From contig NZ_CP047591.1 in NCBI RefSeq assembly GCF_010120715.1, positions 1,426,001 to 1,490,000 of the forward strand: a stretch of 64,000 bases of DNA, read 5' to 3'. Positions 45,000 through 54,842 of this stretch are shown here, piece by piece. Position 1 is the first letter of the stretch; each line of letters begins with the position of its first letter. The stretch is from Aminipila terrae (lineage in GTDB: Bacteria > Bacillota > Clostridia > Peptostreptococcales > Anaerovoracaceae). The translations under genes were made by a program, and so were the position numbers. Below the pieces are notes generated by a model. That model was not told the DNA's origin, made no database searches, and was given only the letters and a program-made list of their open reading frames with translations.

Positions 45000-46023
45000 A
45001 TCAGTTTTTATGGTTTTGGTGATCCTCCTTATGGCATCTTTTTCACTGGACGCGACCATTGTTTTGGCTGATAGCCCACAGGATACTCTTTTTCAGCAGG
45101 ATTCAACTGAATTTAACTTAGATCTGGCAAGGTTTTCTCTTTCTTTATGCCAGGCCGCATATGGAGATACCAGTGCCAACGTTGAAAAAGTTCTTGCCAG
45201 CTATGGTTTTGTTAATGATACTGTCTATGACAGTGGTTCTTATAAAAACTCATCCAAGCTGGGCACAGATTTAGTAGGGTACTCTTTTGCCCATAAGAGG
45301 CTTGTCTGCGGTGGAAAAGATTTTACGCTGGTTTCTGTTGTTATAAGAGGAACAAGTGGGGACAGTGAATGGATCAGCAATTTTAACATCAATGATTCTG
45401 GCAGCAGTCCTGCCATTCATGAGGGCTTCAGGAAAGCAGAAAAGTCTCTGCTAGTCAGTTTAAATAACTACGTCAAAAGCTTAAATTCTGACAAAACAGA
45501 TACTAAGTTTTTAATTACAGGCCATAGCCGGGGAGCTGCTGTTGCCAATTTACTTGCTGCGGATTTGTCCCAGTCAGAGCAACTGGCTGCTCAATCCAAT
45601 ATTTATGGGTATACTTTTGCAACGCCCAATGTGGCAAAAATAGCTTCAAATAATTATTTAAATATATTTAATGCCGTTAATCCTGCAGATATCGTAACAG
45701 AAATTCCACTGGCAAAATGGGGTTATAGCCGATATGGTGTCACTTACTCCCTGCCAGACATATCCCAGGTCAATGGTGAAACCTTAGCTGCCACACAGAA
45801 GATTTTATCGCAGCTTGAGACGATGGCTCCTACTGTACAGGATTTTTATAATGCGAAGCTATCCCTGCTGTTTCTAAAGGAAAACCTTATACCTGCTGGT
45901 ACTGCCAATGTCCATGCTCCTCAGGCATATATGAAGCAGCTCACCACCGCAGACCCGGATAAACTTTTAAAAGTAATTTCTGATTTGCAATTAAAATTAC
46001 TACCTGATACAAATTATGCCTGA
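44983..46023 (+). CDS. secreted lipase (class 3 family), 346 aa
   Basis: A signal peptide covers about residues 1-30 (VFMVLVILLMASFSLDATIV). The alpha/beta-hydrolase nucleophile elbow is FLITGHSRGAAVANLLAADL (GHSRG, Ser near residue 178), preceded by the oxyanion region VVIRGTSGDSEWISNFNI and followed by FATPNVAKIAS and NAVNPADIVTEIPLAKWG with the catalytic Asp. Substrate could be lipid or another ester. GGGGGAAGAAGG precedes ATG 44983. Confidence 0.87.
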   Translation: MIQRVKSVFMVLVILLMASFSLDATIVLADSPQDTLFQQDSTEFNLDLARFSLSLCQAAYGDTSANVEKVLASYGFVNDTVYDSGSYKNSSKLGTDLVGYSFAHKRLVCGGKDFTLVSVVIRGTSGDSEWISNFNINDSGSSPAIHEGFRKAEKSLLVSLNNYVKSLNSDKTDTKFLITGHSRGAAVANLLAADLSQSEQLAAQSNIYGYTFATPNVAKIASNNYLNIFNAVNPADIVTEIPLAKWGYSRYGVTYSLPDISQVNGETLAATQKILSQLETMAPTVQDFYNAKLSLLFLKENLIPAGTANVHAPQAYMKQLTTADPDKLLKVISDLQLKLLPDTNYA

Positions 46024-46091
46024 TTTGTATTAACTCTAAAAGGAAAGTTAAAGTTTTAGTATCATTATCGATTTAACAAAGGGGGATATAT

Positions 46092-46499
46092 ATGAAAAGT
46101 GTTAAACCAGGCAGAGGGCCTTCTATGATGGGAGGAATCGGCTCTATTATTGCCGGTATCTTTGGTATTTTCTGGACAATTGGTACAGTGAGCATGGGAG
46201 CTCCCTGGTTTTTCTCCATGTTCGGAATTGTATTTATCGGAGCTGCTGTGGTTCAGGCTATATACAACTTCAGTAATGCCACTGGGAAAAATCGTTTTTC
46301 TGAATTTGATATCGTAGATGGCTCAGAAGAAACTGATCCGATGCAGGAGTACATAAATGGGAAATCCCATGGGGATTCTATAAGTGAAAGCCTGTTATCT
46401 TCCAATACTGAAACCCCAGCCTTTTGCCCTTATTGCGGAGCAAGGCTGGGAGAGGGTTTTGAATTCTGCAGCAAGTGCGGAAAAAAAATTCCGGATTAA
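46092..46499 (+). CDS. membrane protein with C-terminal zinc ribbon, 135 aa
   Basis: Two membrane segments (GGIGSIIAGIFGIFWTIG; FFSMFGIVFIGAAVVQAIY) are followed by an acidic linker and a zinc ribbon CPYCGARLGEGFEFCSKCGK near residues 112-131. GGGGG precedes ATG. It lies 68 bases behind the lipase gene and may be the third gene of that operon. Function unknown. Confidence 0.8.
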   Translation: MKSVKPGRGPSMMGGIGSIIAGIFGIFWTIGTVSMGAPWFFSMFGIVFIGAAVVQAIYNFSNATGKNRFSEFDIVDGSEETDPMQEYINGKSHGDSISESLLSSNTETPAFCPYCGARLGEGFEFCSKCGKKIPD

Positions 46500-46575
46500 A
46501 ACAATCATTGGTTTGCTTATTATGCTGATTATTCGGTTGGTTAGAAGATGGATTGTACATGATTATTTACATAAG

Positions 46576-46601
46576 AAAAAACAGCCTGACGGCTGTTTTT
46601 T
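46576..46601. terminator. bidirectional terminator between the zinc-ribbon gene and ilvD
   Basis: AAAAAACAGCC and GGCTGTTTTTT arms with a four-base loop. Confidence 0.88.
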
Positions 46602-46613
46602 ATGTTCTTATTA

Positions 46614-48286
46614 CTAGAAATCCTGTTTCATGATTGCACCTTTTGCAGCTGAATCAACAAGCTTGGCATATCTTCCCAGCCATCCTGTTTTGATATTTGG
46701 TTCTGGGGCTACATAACGTGCTCTGCGCTTTTCAAATTCTTCATCAGATACTTTTGCACGGATGGAGTATTCAGGAATATTGATTTCTATTGTATCTCCC
46801 TCTTCCAGTAAGCCGATATTTCCACCATTTGCTGCTTCCGGACATACGTGCCCAATGGAAGCCCCCGGCTGGCGCCGCTGAATCGTCCGTCTGTAATTAA
46901 GGCGACAGTTTTGTCTAGTTTCATTCCTGCAAGGGCACTGGTTGGATTGAGCATCTCTCTCATACCCGGGCCACCTTTAGGGCCTTCATACCTTATTACC
47001 ACTACGTCCCCATCAACGATTTTTCCTTTGTAAATGGCATCGATGGCTTCTTCCTCTGAGTTAAACACTCTTGCCGGTCCTGAATGCTGCAACATCTCCG
47101 GAGCTACTGCACTTCTCTTTACCACACAGCCTTCCAGAGCAACATTTCCAAATAGTATGGCAATGCCTCCCGTTTCACTGTATGGGTTATCTACAGGTCT
47201 TATAGTATCAGGTTTTTTATTCTTTGCGCCCTTTATGTTTTCACCTAATGTCTTCCCTGTTGCTGTGATTACTTCCAAATCCAGCATTCCCTTCTTGGCA
47301 AGCTCGCTTTGAACGGCTGGAATTCCTCCGGCTACATTTAAATCCTGCATGTGGGTTTCTCCTGCCGGGGCCAGATGACACAAATTCGGAGTTCTTTCAC
47401 TTTCTTCATTAAACATATTCAGATTAAGGGGTACGCCTGCTTCATTTGCTATGGCTAAAAGGTGTAATACACTGTTGGAAGAGCAGCCTAATGCCATATC
47501 ACATCGAAGTGCATTTTTTATAGACCTTTCATTGATAATGTCTCTGGCCTTAATATCTTTTTCCACCAAATTCATGATTGCCATGCCTGCGTACTTTGCC
47601 AGACGGATTCTGCCATTATGAACGGCAGGTATTGTGCCATTTCCCGGCAGAGCTATTCCCAAGGCTTCACATAAACAGTTCATACTGTTTGCCGTATACA
47701 TACCAGCACAGGAACCGCATCCAGGACAACAGCCCTGTTCAAATTCTTCTAATTTCGCATCATCGATCAGATTTGCCTTTCTGGCACCTACCGCTTCAAA
47801 TATCTTTGACAAACTGATTTCTTCATCGTCTACAAGTCCAGCCATCATAGGTCCACCGGAGCAGACAACGGTTGGAATGTTCATTCTCACTGCTGCCATA
47901 ACCATTCCTGGAACGATTTTATCACAGTTAGGAACCAGCACCAGACCGTCAAATGCATGGGCCAGTGTCATAGTCTCTACACTGTCAGCAATTAATTCTC
48001 TGCTTGCCAGGCTGTATTTCATACCGATGTGTCCCATAGCGATTCCATCACAAACCCCTATGGCAGGAACCATAACTGGTGTTCCTCCTGCCATTCTGAC
48101 ACCTGCTTTTACAGCCTCTGTTATTTTATCTAAATGATAGTGCCCCGGAACGATTTCGCTATGGGCTGAAACCACCGCGATCAAAGGTCTGTCCAGTTCT
48201 TCTTTCGTATAACCCATAGCATAAAAAAGGCTTCGCATCGGAGCCTTTTCTACACCCTGAGTTACGTTTGCACTTCTTAGTGTCAT
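46614..48286 (-). CDS. ilvD: dihydroxy-acid dehydratase (one apparent frameshift)
   Basis: Dehydrates 2,3-dihydroxy-3-methylbutanoate and -pentanoate to the 2-oxo acids of valine and isoleucine; carries an Fe-S cluster. GCCPGCGSCAGMYTANSMNC and LITDGRFSGAS are family marks. The open frame breaks at the C5 run 46862-46866; one added C gives RGASIGHVCPEAANGGNIGL and continues through RYAKLVDSAAKGAIMKQDF to a stop at 46614, for 557 aa in total, the normal size. Start ATG 48286 (MTLRSANVTQG) follows AAGGAG. Last gene of the ilvB-ilvN-ilvC-ilvD run. Confidence 0.93.
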
Positions 48287-48339
48287 ACGCAATCTCCTTA
48301 CCATAACATACTTAACTTAAATCCATAAGCTGTAAGAGC

Positions 48340-49335
48340 TTATTTTTTCAACCAGCTCATCATCTTTCTTAATTCGCCTCCAATTTTAACAAGAAGATGT
48401 TCTGTTTCCTTTCTTCTTGTAGCTAAGAACTTGGCCTGGCCTCCTGCATTAAATTCCTGAATAAATTCACTTGCAAAAGTACCATCCTGAATTTCAGAAA
48501 GAACCTTCTTCATTTCCTTACGGGTTTCTTCTGTGATTAATCTTTTACCTGTTCTGTAATCACCATATTCCGCTGTGTTTGAAATAGAGTATCTCATCAT
48601 TTCAAATCCGCCTTTATTAATCAGGTCAACAATCAGCTTCATTTCGTGGATACATTCAAAGTAAGCCATTTCCGGTTGATATCCTGCTTCTACCAATGTA
48701 TCAAATCCGGCCTTCATCAATTCAGTTACACCACCGCAAAGTACAGCCTGTTCTCCAAATAAGTCTGTTTCTGTTTCTTCTTTAAAGGTTGTTTCAAGAA
48801 TACCTGCTCTGCCTGCTCCGATTCCTGATGCATATGCAAGAGCTAAATCTTTAGCTTTACCAGTTGCATCCTGGTGTATAGCAATAAGAGAAGGAACTCC
48901 TTTTCCCTCTTCATACTGACTTCTTACAGTATGGCCAGGTCCTTTTGGTGCAATCATGATAACATCAATATCTTCTGCTGGTTTAACCTGATTATAATGG
49001 ATATTAAAGCCATGGGCAAATGCTAATGCATTACCAGGCTTCATATGCTTTGCAACCTGAGTTTTATAAATATTTGCAGCAAGTTCGTCTGGAACTAGCA
49101 TCATTACGATATCGCCAGCTTCTGCAGCTTCTTCTATCTCCACAACTTTAAGTCCTGCCGCTTCAGCTTTTGCTGTATGTGCAGATCCTTTTCTAAGACC
49201 AACTACTACATTTACGCCACTATCCTTAAGGTTTTCTGCATGAGCGTGGCCCTGGCTTCCAAATCCAATTATAGCAACGGTTTTACCGTCTAACATTCCT
49301 AAATTACAATCTGTGTCATAATATTTTTTAATCAT
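48340..49335 (-). CDS. ilvC: ketol-acid reductoisomerase, 331 aa (class I)
   Basis: Isomerises and reduces acetolactate or acetohydroxybutanoate. The nucleotide loop is GFGSQGHAHAENLKDSGVNV (about 24-43) followed by VVGLRKGSAHTAKA; the metal-binding Asp/Glu residues lie in ETETDLFGEQAVLCGGV and ECIHEMKLIVDLI. Ser/Arg contacts in VGLRKGS suggest NADPH. Class I length. AAAGGAGA before ATG. Third gene in the operon. Confidence 0.96.
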   Translation of the reverse strand: MIKKYYDTDCNLGMLDGKTVAIIGFGSQGHAHAENLKDSGVNVVVGLRKGSAHTAKAEAAGLKVVEIEEAAEAGDIVMMLVPDELAANIYKTQVAKHMKPGNALAFAHGFNIHYNQVKPAEDIDVIMIAPKGPGHTVRSQYEEGKGVPSLIAIHQDATGKAKDLALAYASGIGAGRAGILETTFKEETETDLFGEQAVLCGGVTELMKAGFDTLVEAGYQPEMAYFECIHEMKLIVDLINKGGFEMMRYSISNTAEYGDYRTGKRLITEETRKEMKKVLSEIQDGTFASEFIQEFNAGGQAKFLATRRKETEHLLVKIGGELRKMMSWLKK

Positions 49336-49394
49336 TTTCCTGTCTCCTTTTATTTTATCTATTAATTAAATATTGAAATATTTTTTTAGCCTTA

Positions 49395-49937
49395 CTAATC
49401 AAAAAGGTCACCTGAATCTATTTCATGCTCTTCCTGACAGCATTCCGGCGTAGCCAGCCCTCTTTTAATTCCTGTTATACCGGTTCTGCACATTTCTATG
49501 ATTTCATAGCAGCTTACCATATTCATAAAACCATCAATCTTTTCTGGGGCGCCGGTCATTTCCACCACAACACTTTCCTTTGAAAGGTCAATAATCTTTC
49601 CCCTGAAAATGTCTACCACTTCTCTGAGAGCTGTCCGATTCATTTTATTAGCTCTTATCTTTACTAATAAAAGTTCTCTGTATACACTGTTTTCTTTTTC
49701 CAGCGTAAAGATTTCTTTCACAACTTCCAGTTTCTCCGTTTGTGTGATAATCTGGTTTAAAGCCTGTTCCGTACCAGTAAATACAATGGTTATTCTTGAA
49801 ATCTCAGGGTTGTTTGTAGCAGAAACGGTTAAAGAATCGATATTAAATCCTCTTCTCCCAAACAAACTGACCACTCTGCTAAGAACATTTGCCTGATTAT
49901 CAACAAAAATACTTATAACTTCTCTTCTCTTTGTCAT
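49395..49937 (-). CDS. ilvN: acetolactate synthase small (regulatory) subunit, 180 aa
   Basis: An N-terminal ACT domain (VISIFVDNQANVLSRVVSLF GRRGFNIDSLTV region, residues about 7-40) binds valine for feedback control. The C-terminal domain (LLVKIRANKMNRTALREVVD; MTGAPEKIDGFMNMV) matches the small-subunit family. AGGGGAAG precedes ATG, 18 bases behind ilvB. Confidence 0.94.
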   Translation of the reverse strand: MTKRREVISIFVDNQANVLSRVVSLFGRRGFNIDSLTVSATNNPEISRITIVFTGTEQALNQIITQTEKLEVVKEIFTLEKENSVYRELLLVKIRANKMNRTALREVVDIFRGKIIDLSKESVVVEMTGAPEKIDGFMNMVSCYEIIEMCRTGITGIKRGLATPECCQEEHEIDSGDLFD

Positions 49938-49955
49938 AGCAGTACTTCCCCTTTC

Positions 49956-51617
49956 TTAACCTACTATTATGTCATTTACTGTTCCGCCATTTGGAATCAT
50001 TGGAAGAACTCGTTCTTCTCTGGATATAACACAGTCTATCCAGACAGGTCCTTCTGACTTAAGTGCTTCTTTAAATGCCGCTTCAAATTCTTCCGGGTTT
50101 GTTGCTCTGTAGCCCTTACCCCCAAAACCTTCGATGACTTTTACAAAGTCCGTCTTTCTTTCTGGCGTAGTGGAAGAATATCTCTTGCCATAAAAAGTGG
50201 TCTGCCACTGGTAAACCATTCCTAAAACTCTGTTATTCATGATAACAGTTATAATAGGAAGATTGTTGCTTATAGCTGTACATGCCTCTGCCAGATTCAT
50301 GTGGAATGAACCATCCCCTGTAAAATGGATGACTCTTTTCTGTGGACATCCAATCTGTGCTCCTATGGCTGCACCATAGCCAAATCCCATGGTGCCAAGG
50401 CCTCCGCTGGTTAGGAAACATCTGGTATTGGTATGCTTTAAATACTGGGCTGCCCACATCTGGTGCTGGCCTACATCTGTAACATAAATGGTCTCTTTAT
50501 CTGTAAGGTCGCAGACTGATGTAACAATCTCGTAAGGATGAAGTTTGGCGTTTCCCTCTTTCTTATCCCCTCTGACCTTTTTCCACTCTCGAAGCTTGTC
50601 AATCCACTCGGTCCGTTCTACTTTTTCTACCAACGGAATCAGTTTCGTCAGCGCATCTTTTACATCACTTACCACACTTAAATCTACTAGAACATTTTTG
50701 TTTATTTCACTTTTATCAATATCAATCTGTACAATAGTTGCATCTTTTGCAAACTTTTTCATGTTTAATGCAACTCTGTCACTAAACCGGGTTCCAAGAG
50801 CCAGAACCAAATCCGCTTTATCTACTGCTTTGTTTGATGCAACACTTCCGTGCATACCAATCAGTCCGAGGTTCTTTTTATCATCATAGCTTAAAACCCC
50901 TGCTGCCATCATGGTATATGTACCGGGCATATCTGCCTTTTGTAACAGTTCAGCCAGTTGCTTGGATGCGCATGAAGCTGCCACACCGCCGCCAAAATAC
51001 ACGATTGGTCTGTGGGCTTTGTTTATTAGCTCTGCAACTTTTTCAATGTCTGCCATATCGGCTTTTGGCATCTCTGTCACTGCCAGAGGGGTCTGTTTCT
51101 CATACTCAATAGTTGCTGCCGTTACATCTTTTGTAATATCAACTAAAACCGGGCCTTTTCTCCCGCTTTGGGCAATTCTAAAGGCATTTCTCAGTGCATC
51201 TGCCAAATCCTCAATTTTGTTTACAAAGTAGTTATGCTTTGTAATCGGCATGGTCACTCCTGTTATGCAGATTTCCTGAAAAGCATCTCTTCCAACCAGT
51301 GAATCAGGTACATTGCAAGTGATAGCTACCATAGGTATGCTATCCATAAATGCAGTGGCAATACCTGTTACCAGATTTGTAGCTCCCGGGCCACTCGTTG
51401 CGAATACTACACCTGTTTTTCCAGTGGCTCTTGCATAACCGTCAGCTGCGTGGGCAGCATGCTGTTCATGAGAAGCGAGAATGTGCCTGATCTTTCCCTG
51501 ATAACTGTAGAGGGTGTCATAAATGTTGAGGATGGTGCCTCCGGGATACCCAAAGACGGTATCGACTTCCTGCTCTAGCAATACTTCTGCAACAATTTCA
51601 GATCCTGTTAATTTCAT
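49956..51617 (-). CDS. ilvB: acetolactate synthase large (catalytic) subunit, 553 aa
   Basis: Thiamine-diphosphate enzyme joining two pyruvates, or pyruvate with 2-oxobutanoate. FGYPGGTILNIYDTL, HEQHAAHAADGYARATGKTG (catalytic Glu region), FATSGPGATNLVTGIATAFM and the TPP-binding GDGSFHMNLAEACTAISNN are all present. Full length. First gene of the operon; preceded by a structured leader of about 150 bases. Confidence 0.96.
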   Translation of the reverse strand: MKLTGSEIVAEVLLEQEVDTVFGYPGGTILNIYDTLYSYQGKIRHILASHEQHAAHAADGYARATGKTGVVFATSGPGATNLVTGIATAFMDSIPMVAITCNVPDSLVGRDAFQEICITGVTMPITKHNYFVNKIEDLADALRNAFRIAQSGRKGPVLVDITKDVTAATIEYEKQTPLAVTEMPKADMADIEKVAELINKAHRPIVYFGGGVAASCASKQLAELLQKADMPGTYTMMAAGVLSYDDKKNLGLIGMHGSVASNKAVDKADLVLALGTRFSDRVALNMKKFAKDATIVQIDIDKSEINKNVLVDLSVVSDVKDALTKLIPLVEKVERTEWIDKLREWKKVRGDKKEGNAKLHPYEIVTSVCDLTDKETIYVTDVGQHQMWAAQYLKHTNTRCFLTSGGLGTMGFGYGAAIGAQIGCPQKRVIHFTGDGSFHMNLAEACTAISNNLPIITVIMNNRVLGMVYQWQTTFYGKRYSSTTPERKTDFVKVIEGFGGKGYRATNPEEFEAAFKEALKSEGPVWIDCVISREERVLPMIPNGGTVNDIIVG

Positions 51618-51660
51618 TTTTGTCTACTTCCCTTCTTTCTAAAAACTTACACACTTTTTT

Positions 51661-51770
51661 CTTTGGAATGTGCACTCCAGAGCCACTATGACCTGTATGT
51701 GATTCACAGGCCAGGTGTTAGTTATCACAAGATAAATCTGTGATTTTTTATCCCACTTGATGGGTGTTTA
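51661..51770 (-). promoter_or_regulatory. structured leader of the ilvB operon, possible attenuator of unknown class
   Basis: On the minus strand four hairpins follow the start site: CCCA/TGGG (51752-51764), ATCACA/TGTGAT (51724-51744), CCTGT/ACAGG (51692-51710) and a longer imperfect one at 51661-51682. The loop of the third repeats ATCACA (51698-51703), so the TGTGAT arm has two possible partners. There is no T-box consensus and no leader peptide with branched-chain codons. Confidence 0.45.
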
Positions 51771-51776
51771 ATACTT

Positions 51777-51804
51777 ATTATATAGTTAAAGACAAAAAAG
51801 TCAA
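51777..51804 (-). promoter_or_regulatory. promoter of the ilvB operon
   Basis: TTGACT (51799-51804), a 16-base spacer and a consensus TATAAT (51777-51782) on the minus strand. Confidence 0.7.
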
Positions 51805-51846
51805 CGGTTTTTTGTTAAAAATCACAAATTATTTTACCATTTCTTA

Positions 51847-51937
51847 TTGACAAAACACAAAACTTCTATTAGTATGTAAAATCATGAATAGGTATTTAAT
51901 TATGAATAAGATTTTACTGAACATTTGTATACCTATT
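51847..51937 (+). promoter_or_regulatory. promoter and dyad upstream of leuA
   Basis: TTGACA (51847-51852), 17 bases and TAGTAT (51870-51875) form the promoter. Downstream, AATAGGTAT (51887-51895) is exactly complementary to ATACCTATT (51929-51937), a candidate operator or leader hairpin in the 120-base untranslated region. Confidence 0.6.
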
Positions 51938-51994
51938 TATATCTATATAAAATAATATAATTTGCTTACGAGGCAAAACGAGGAGGAATTTAAA

Positions 51995-53695
51995 ATGAAA
52001 AACTATGAAAAGTACAGCGTCGGCTACTTTATGCCGCCAGTCAATGAAATGAAATGGGTCAGAAAAGATCACATCGAAACCGCACCAGTCTGGTGCAGTG
52101 TTGATCTGCGTGATGGTAATCAGGCATTAATTGTCCCAATGAGCCTAGATGAAAAGCTCGAATTTTTCCAGTTCCTCGTAAGCCTCGGATTCAAAGAAAT
52201 AGAAGTTGGTTTTCCTGCCGCTTCCAAAACAGAATATACTTTCTTAAGAAAATTAATTGAAAACAACCTGATTCCTGATGATGTGACTATTCAGGTACTT
52301 ACTCAGGCCAGAGAGCACATCATCCAAAAGACCTTTGAATCACTGAAGGGTGTAAAAAAAGCTATTGTTCATCTTTATAACTCTACTTCTTTTGCACAAA
52401 GACAGCAGGTTTTTAAAAAGTCTCAGGATGAAATCGTACAAATTGCAGCAAGTGGCGCAAAACTTTTAAATAAATACAGGGAAACGATGCCGGAAAGCGA
52501 AATATCCTTTGAATATTCACCGGAAAGCTTTACCGGAACTGAAATGGAGTTTGCATTAAGAATCTGTAACGAGGTCATTGATATCTGGAAGCCTACTCCT
52601 TCCAACAAGGTAATCATCAATCTGCCTGCTACGGTTTCTATGTCAATGCCCCACGTTTACGCAAGCCAGATTGAATATATGAATGATAACCTTCACAACA
52701 GGGAAAACATCATTATTTCACTGCATCCACATAATGACAGAGGCACCGCCGTGGCAGATGCAGAGCTGGGCCTTCTTGCTGGAGGCGACAGAGTGGAAGG
52801 TACCCTGTTTGGCAATGGAGAACGTACTGGTAATGTGGATATCATAACTGTTGCTATGAATATGTTTGCTCACGGAGTAGACCCGGGTCTTGATTTTTCT
52901 GATATGCCTTCTATCGTTGAAAGGTATGAAAAGTTTACTGATTTAGCCGTTCATCCAAGACAGCCTTACGGCGGACAATTAGTATTCGCAGCATTTTCTG
53001 GTTCCCATCAGGATGCTATTGCAAAAGGTATGGCTTTCCACGAAGAAAATAATATGGAAAAATGGACCGTTCCTTACCTGCCGATTGATCCTCATGATGT
53101 AGGCCGTAAATATGATGCGGATGTTATCCGTATTAACAGTCAGTCCGGCAAAGGTGGCATTGCTTATATCCTTGAACAGAACTACGGGTATGCTATTCCT
53201 CAGAAAATGCGGGAAGAAGTTGGCTATCTTGTGAAAGGGATTTCCGATAATGCTCACAAAGAACTGGCTGCGGAAGAAATTTACGAAATATTTAAAAATG
53301 AATATATTAATGTATTTTCCCCTGTAGATATTACAGATGCTACCTTTAAAAAAGTTTCTACCTATAAGAGTGACGACGGAATGTTGGTTGATATCAGTGT
53401 AACTATTGATGGCAATGAGTTTCAGGTTTCCGCCGCAGGAAATGGTCGTCTGGATGCAGTGAGCAATGCTCTGAAGCAGACGCCGTATGCCTTCGATTAT
53501 ACTTTTGTAACTTATTCAGAACATGCCCTAGAAGCAGATTCTAACTCCAGAGCCTGCGCATATGTTGCACTTACCGATAAGAGCGGAAAACTTTACTGGG
53601 GTATCGGTATCCATGATGATATCATTCTGGCTTCCATTAATGCGTTGGTATCTGCCCTGAACAGGCAGAAGAAAATCCGTCCTCTGGCAGATTAG
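51995..53695 (+). CDS. leuA: 2-isopropylmalate synthase, long type, 566 aa
   Basis: Condenses 3-methyl-2-oxobutanoate with acetyl-CoA, the first step of leucine synthesis. The fold begins WCSVDLRDGNQALIVPMSLD with the metal Asp and the RDGNQ signature, then SLHPHNDRGTAVADAELGLL (HPHNDRG) and GDRVEGTLFGNGERTGN. A C-terminal LeuA dimer/regulatory domain (about 420-566) provides leucine feedback. The layout is the fungal/actinobacterial type rather than the E. coli type. Start ATG 51995 follows GAGGAGG; the frame reaches 51962 without a site. Confidence 0.94.
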   Translation: MKNYEKYSVGYFMPPVNEMKWVRKDHIETAPVWCSVDLRDGNQALIVPMSLDEKLEFFQFLVSLGFKEIEVGFPAASKTEYTFLRKLIENNLIPDDVTIQVLTQAREHIIQKTFESLKGVKKAIVHLYNSTSFAQRQQVFKKSQDEIVQIAASGAKLLNKYRETMPESEISFEYSPESFTGTEMEFALRICNEVIDIWKPTPSNKVIINLPATVSMSMPHVYASQIEYMNDNLHNRENIIISLHPHNDRGTAVADAELGLLAGGDRVEGTLFGNGERTGNVDIITVAMNMFAHGVDPGLDFSDMPSIVERYEKFTDLAVHPRQPYGGQLVFAAFSGSHQDAIAKGMAFHEENNMEKWTVPYLPIDPHDVGRKYDADVIRINSQSGKGGIAYILEQNYGYAIPQKMREEVGYLVKGISDNAHKELAAEEIYEIFKNEYINVFSPVDITDATFKKVSTYKSDDGMLVDISVTIDGNEFQVSAAGNGRLDAVSNALKQTPYAFDYTFVTYSEHALEADSNSRACAYVALTDKSGKLYWGIGIHDDIILASINALVSALNRQKKIRPLAD

Positions 53696-53751
53696 ACAAA
53701 ATAACAGTTATTTACAAGTGAATATATACAGAATATTAAAAGGAGATAAAT

Positions 53752-54824
53752 ATGAACTATAAAATTGCATTAATACCTGGGGATGGTATCGGACCAGAAG
53801 TGGTTAGAGAAACAGTTAAGGTTTTAGATAAAATTGGAGAAAAATACAATCATACATTTGAATATACTAAGGTTTTAGCCGGAGGATGCGCCATTGATGA
53901 GACGGGAGCATGTCTGCCTCAGGAAACCATTGATATCTGTAAAGCCAGTGACGCTGTTCTTCTGGGTGCCGTTGGGGGATGGCAATGGGATACCCTTCCG
54001 GGGGATCAGAGGCCGGAAAGAGCATTGCTTGGTCTAAGAAAGGAGCTTGGATTGTTTGCCAATCTGAGACCTGCCATTTTGTTTGACGAACTGGCTGAGG
54101 CCTGCCCTCTTAAACCTGAAATCGTTGCAGGGGGCTGGATATCGTTGTGGTAAGAGAGCTTACGGGAGGAATCTACTTTGGAGAAAAAGGTTTTAAAGAT
54201 ACAGATTTAGGCCCTGCTGCTTATGATATTGAGCAATATGCCGAAGAAGAAGTAAGAAGAATCGCCATTGTGGCTTTTGATATGGCTATGAAGAGAAACA
54301 AGAAAGTAACCAGTGTTGACAAGGCCAATGTTCTGGAAAGTTCAAGACTCTGGAGACGAATCGTAGCGGATGTGGCAAAAGATTATCCGGAAGTGACATT
54401 AGACAATCTTTATATTGATAATGCCACTATGCAGATGGTGAGAAATCCTAAACAGTTTGATGTCATTGTTACAAGCAATATCTTTGGGGATATTCTTTCA
54501 GATGAAGCCAGTATGATAACGGGATCCATTGGAATGCTCCCATCAGCCAGTCTTGCAAAAGGTAACTTCGGTATGTACGAGCCTGTCCATGGCTCTGCTC
54601 CTGATATAGCAAACCAGAACAAAGCTAATCCTATGGCAACTATTTTGTCTGCTGCTATGATGCTTCGTTATACTTTTGGCCTGTCTGATGAGGCTGATGA
54701 TATAGAGGCTGCTGTTAAAACTGTTCTTGCCAATGGCTACAGGACGCCGGACATTTACACAGAAGGAATGAAGGCCGTAGGTACAAAAGAAGCAGGAGAT
54801 TTAGTATCTGCTGCCATTAAATAA
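53752..54824 (+). CDS. leuB: 3-isopropylmalate dehydrogenase (one apparent frameshift)
   Basis: NAD-dependent oxidative decarboxylation of 3-isopropylmalate. The first frame has IALIPGDGIGPEVVRETVKV and DAVLLGAVGGWQWDTLPGDQ; the second has VRELTGGIYFGEKGF, SNIFGDILSDEASMITGSIG and EPVHGSAPDIANQNKANP, all family signatures. The frames meet at the G5 run 54130-54134; one added G gives VAGGLDIVVVRELTGG and 357 aa in total. This is probably an assembly error. AAAGGAG precedes ATG, 56 bases behind leuA. Confidence 0.93.
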
Positions 54825-54842
54825 ATCTTGACTATTAATCGG

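Noticed and set aside
51618..51804. T-box riboswitch in front of ilvB
   Set aside because: The conserved AGGGTGG-type core and a following terminator are absent.
53752..54824. leuB and the other split genes as pseudogenes
   Set aside because: Both halves keep all signature motifs and the break is one base at a homopolymer in nine genes, which fits assembly error better than decay.
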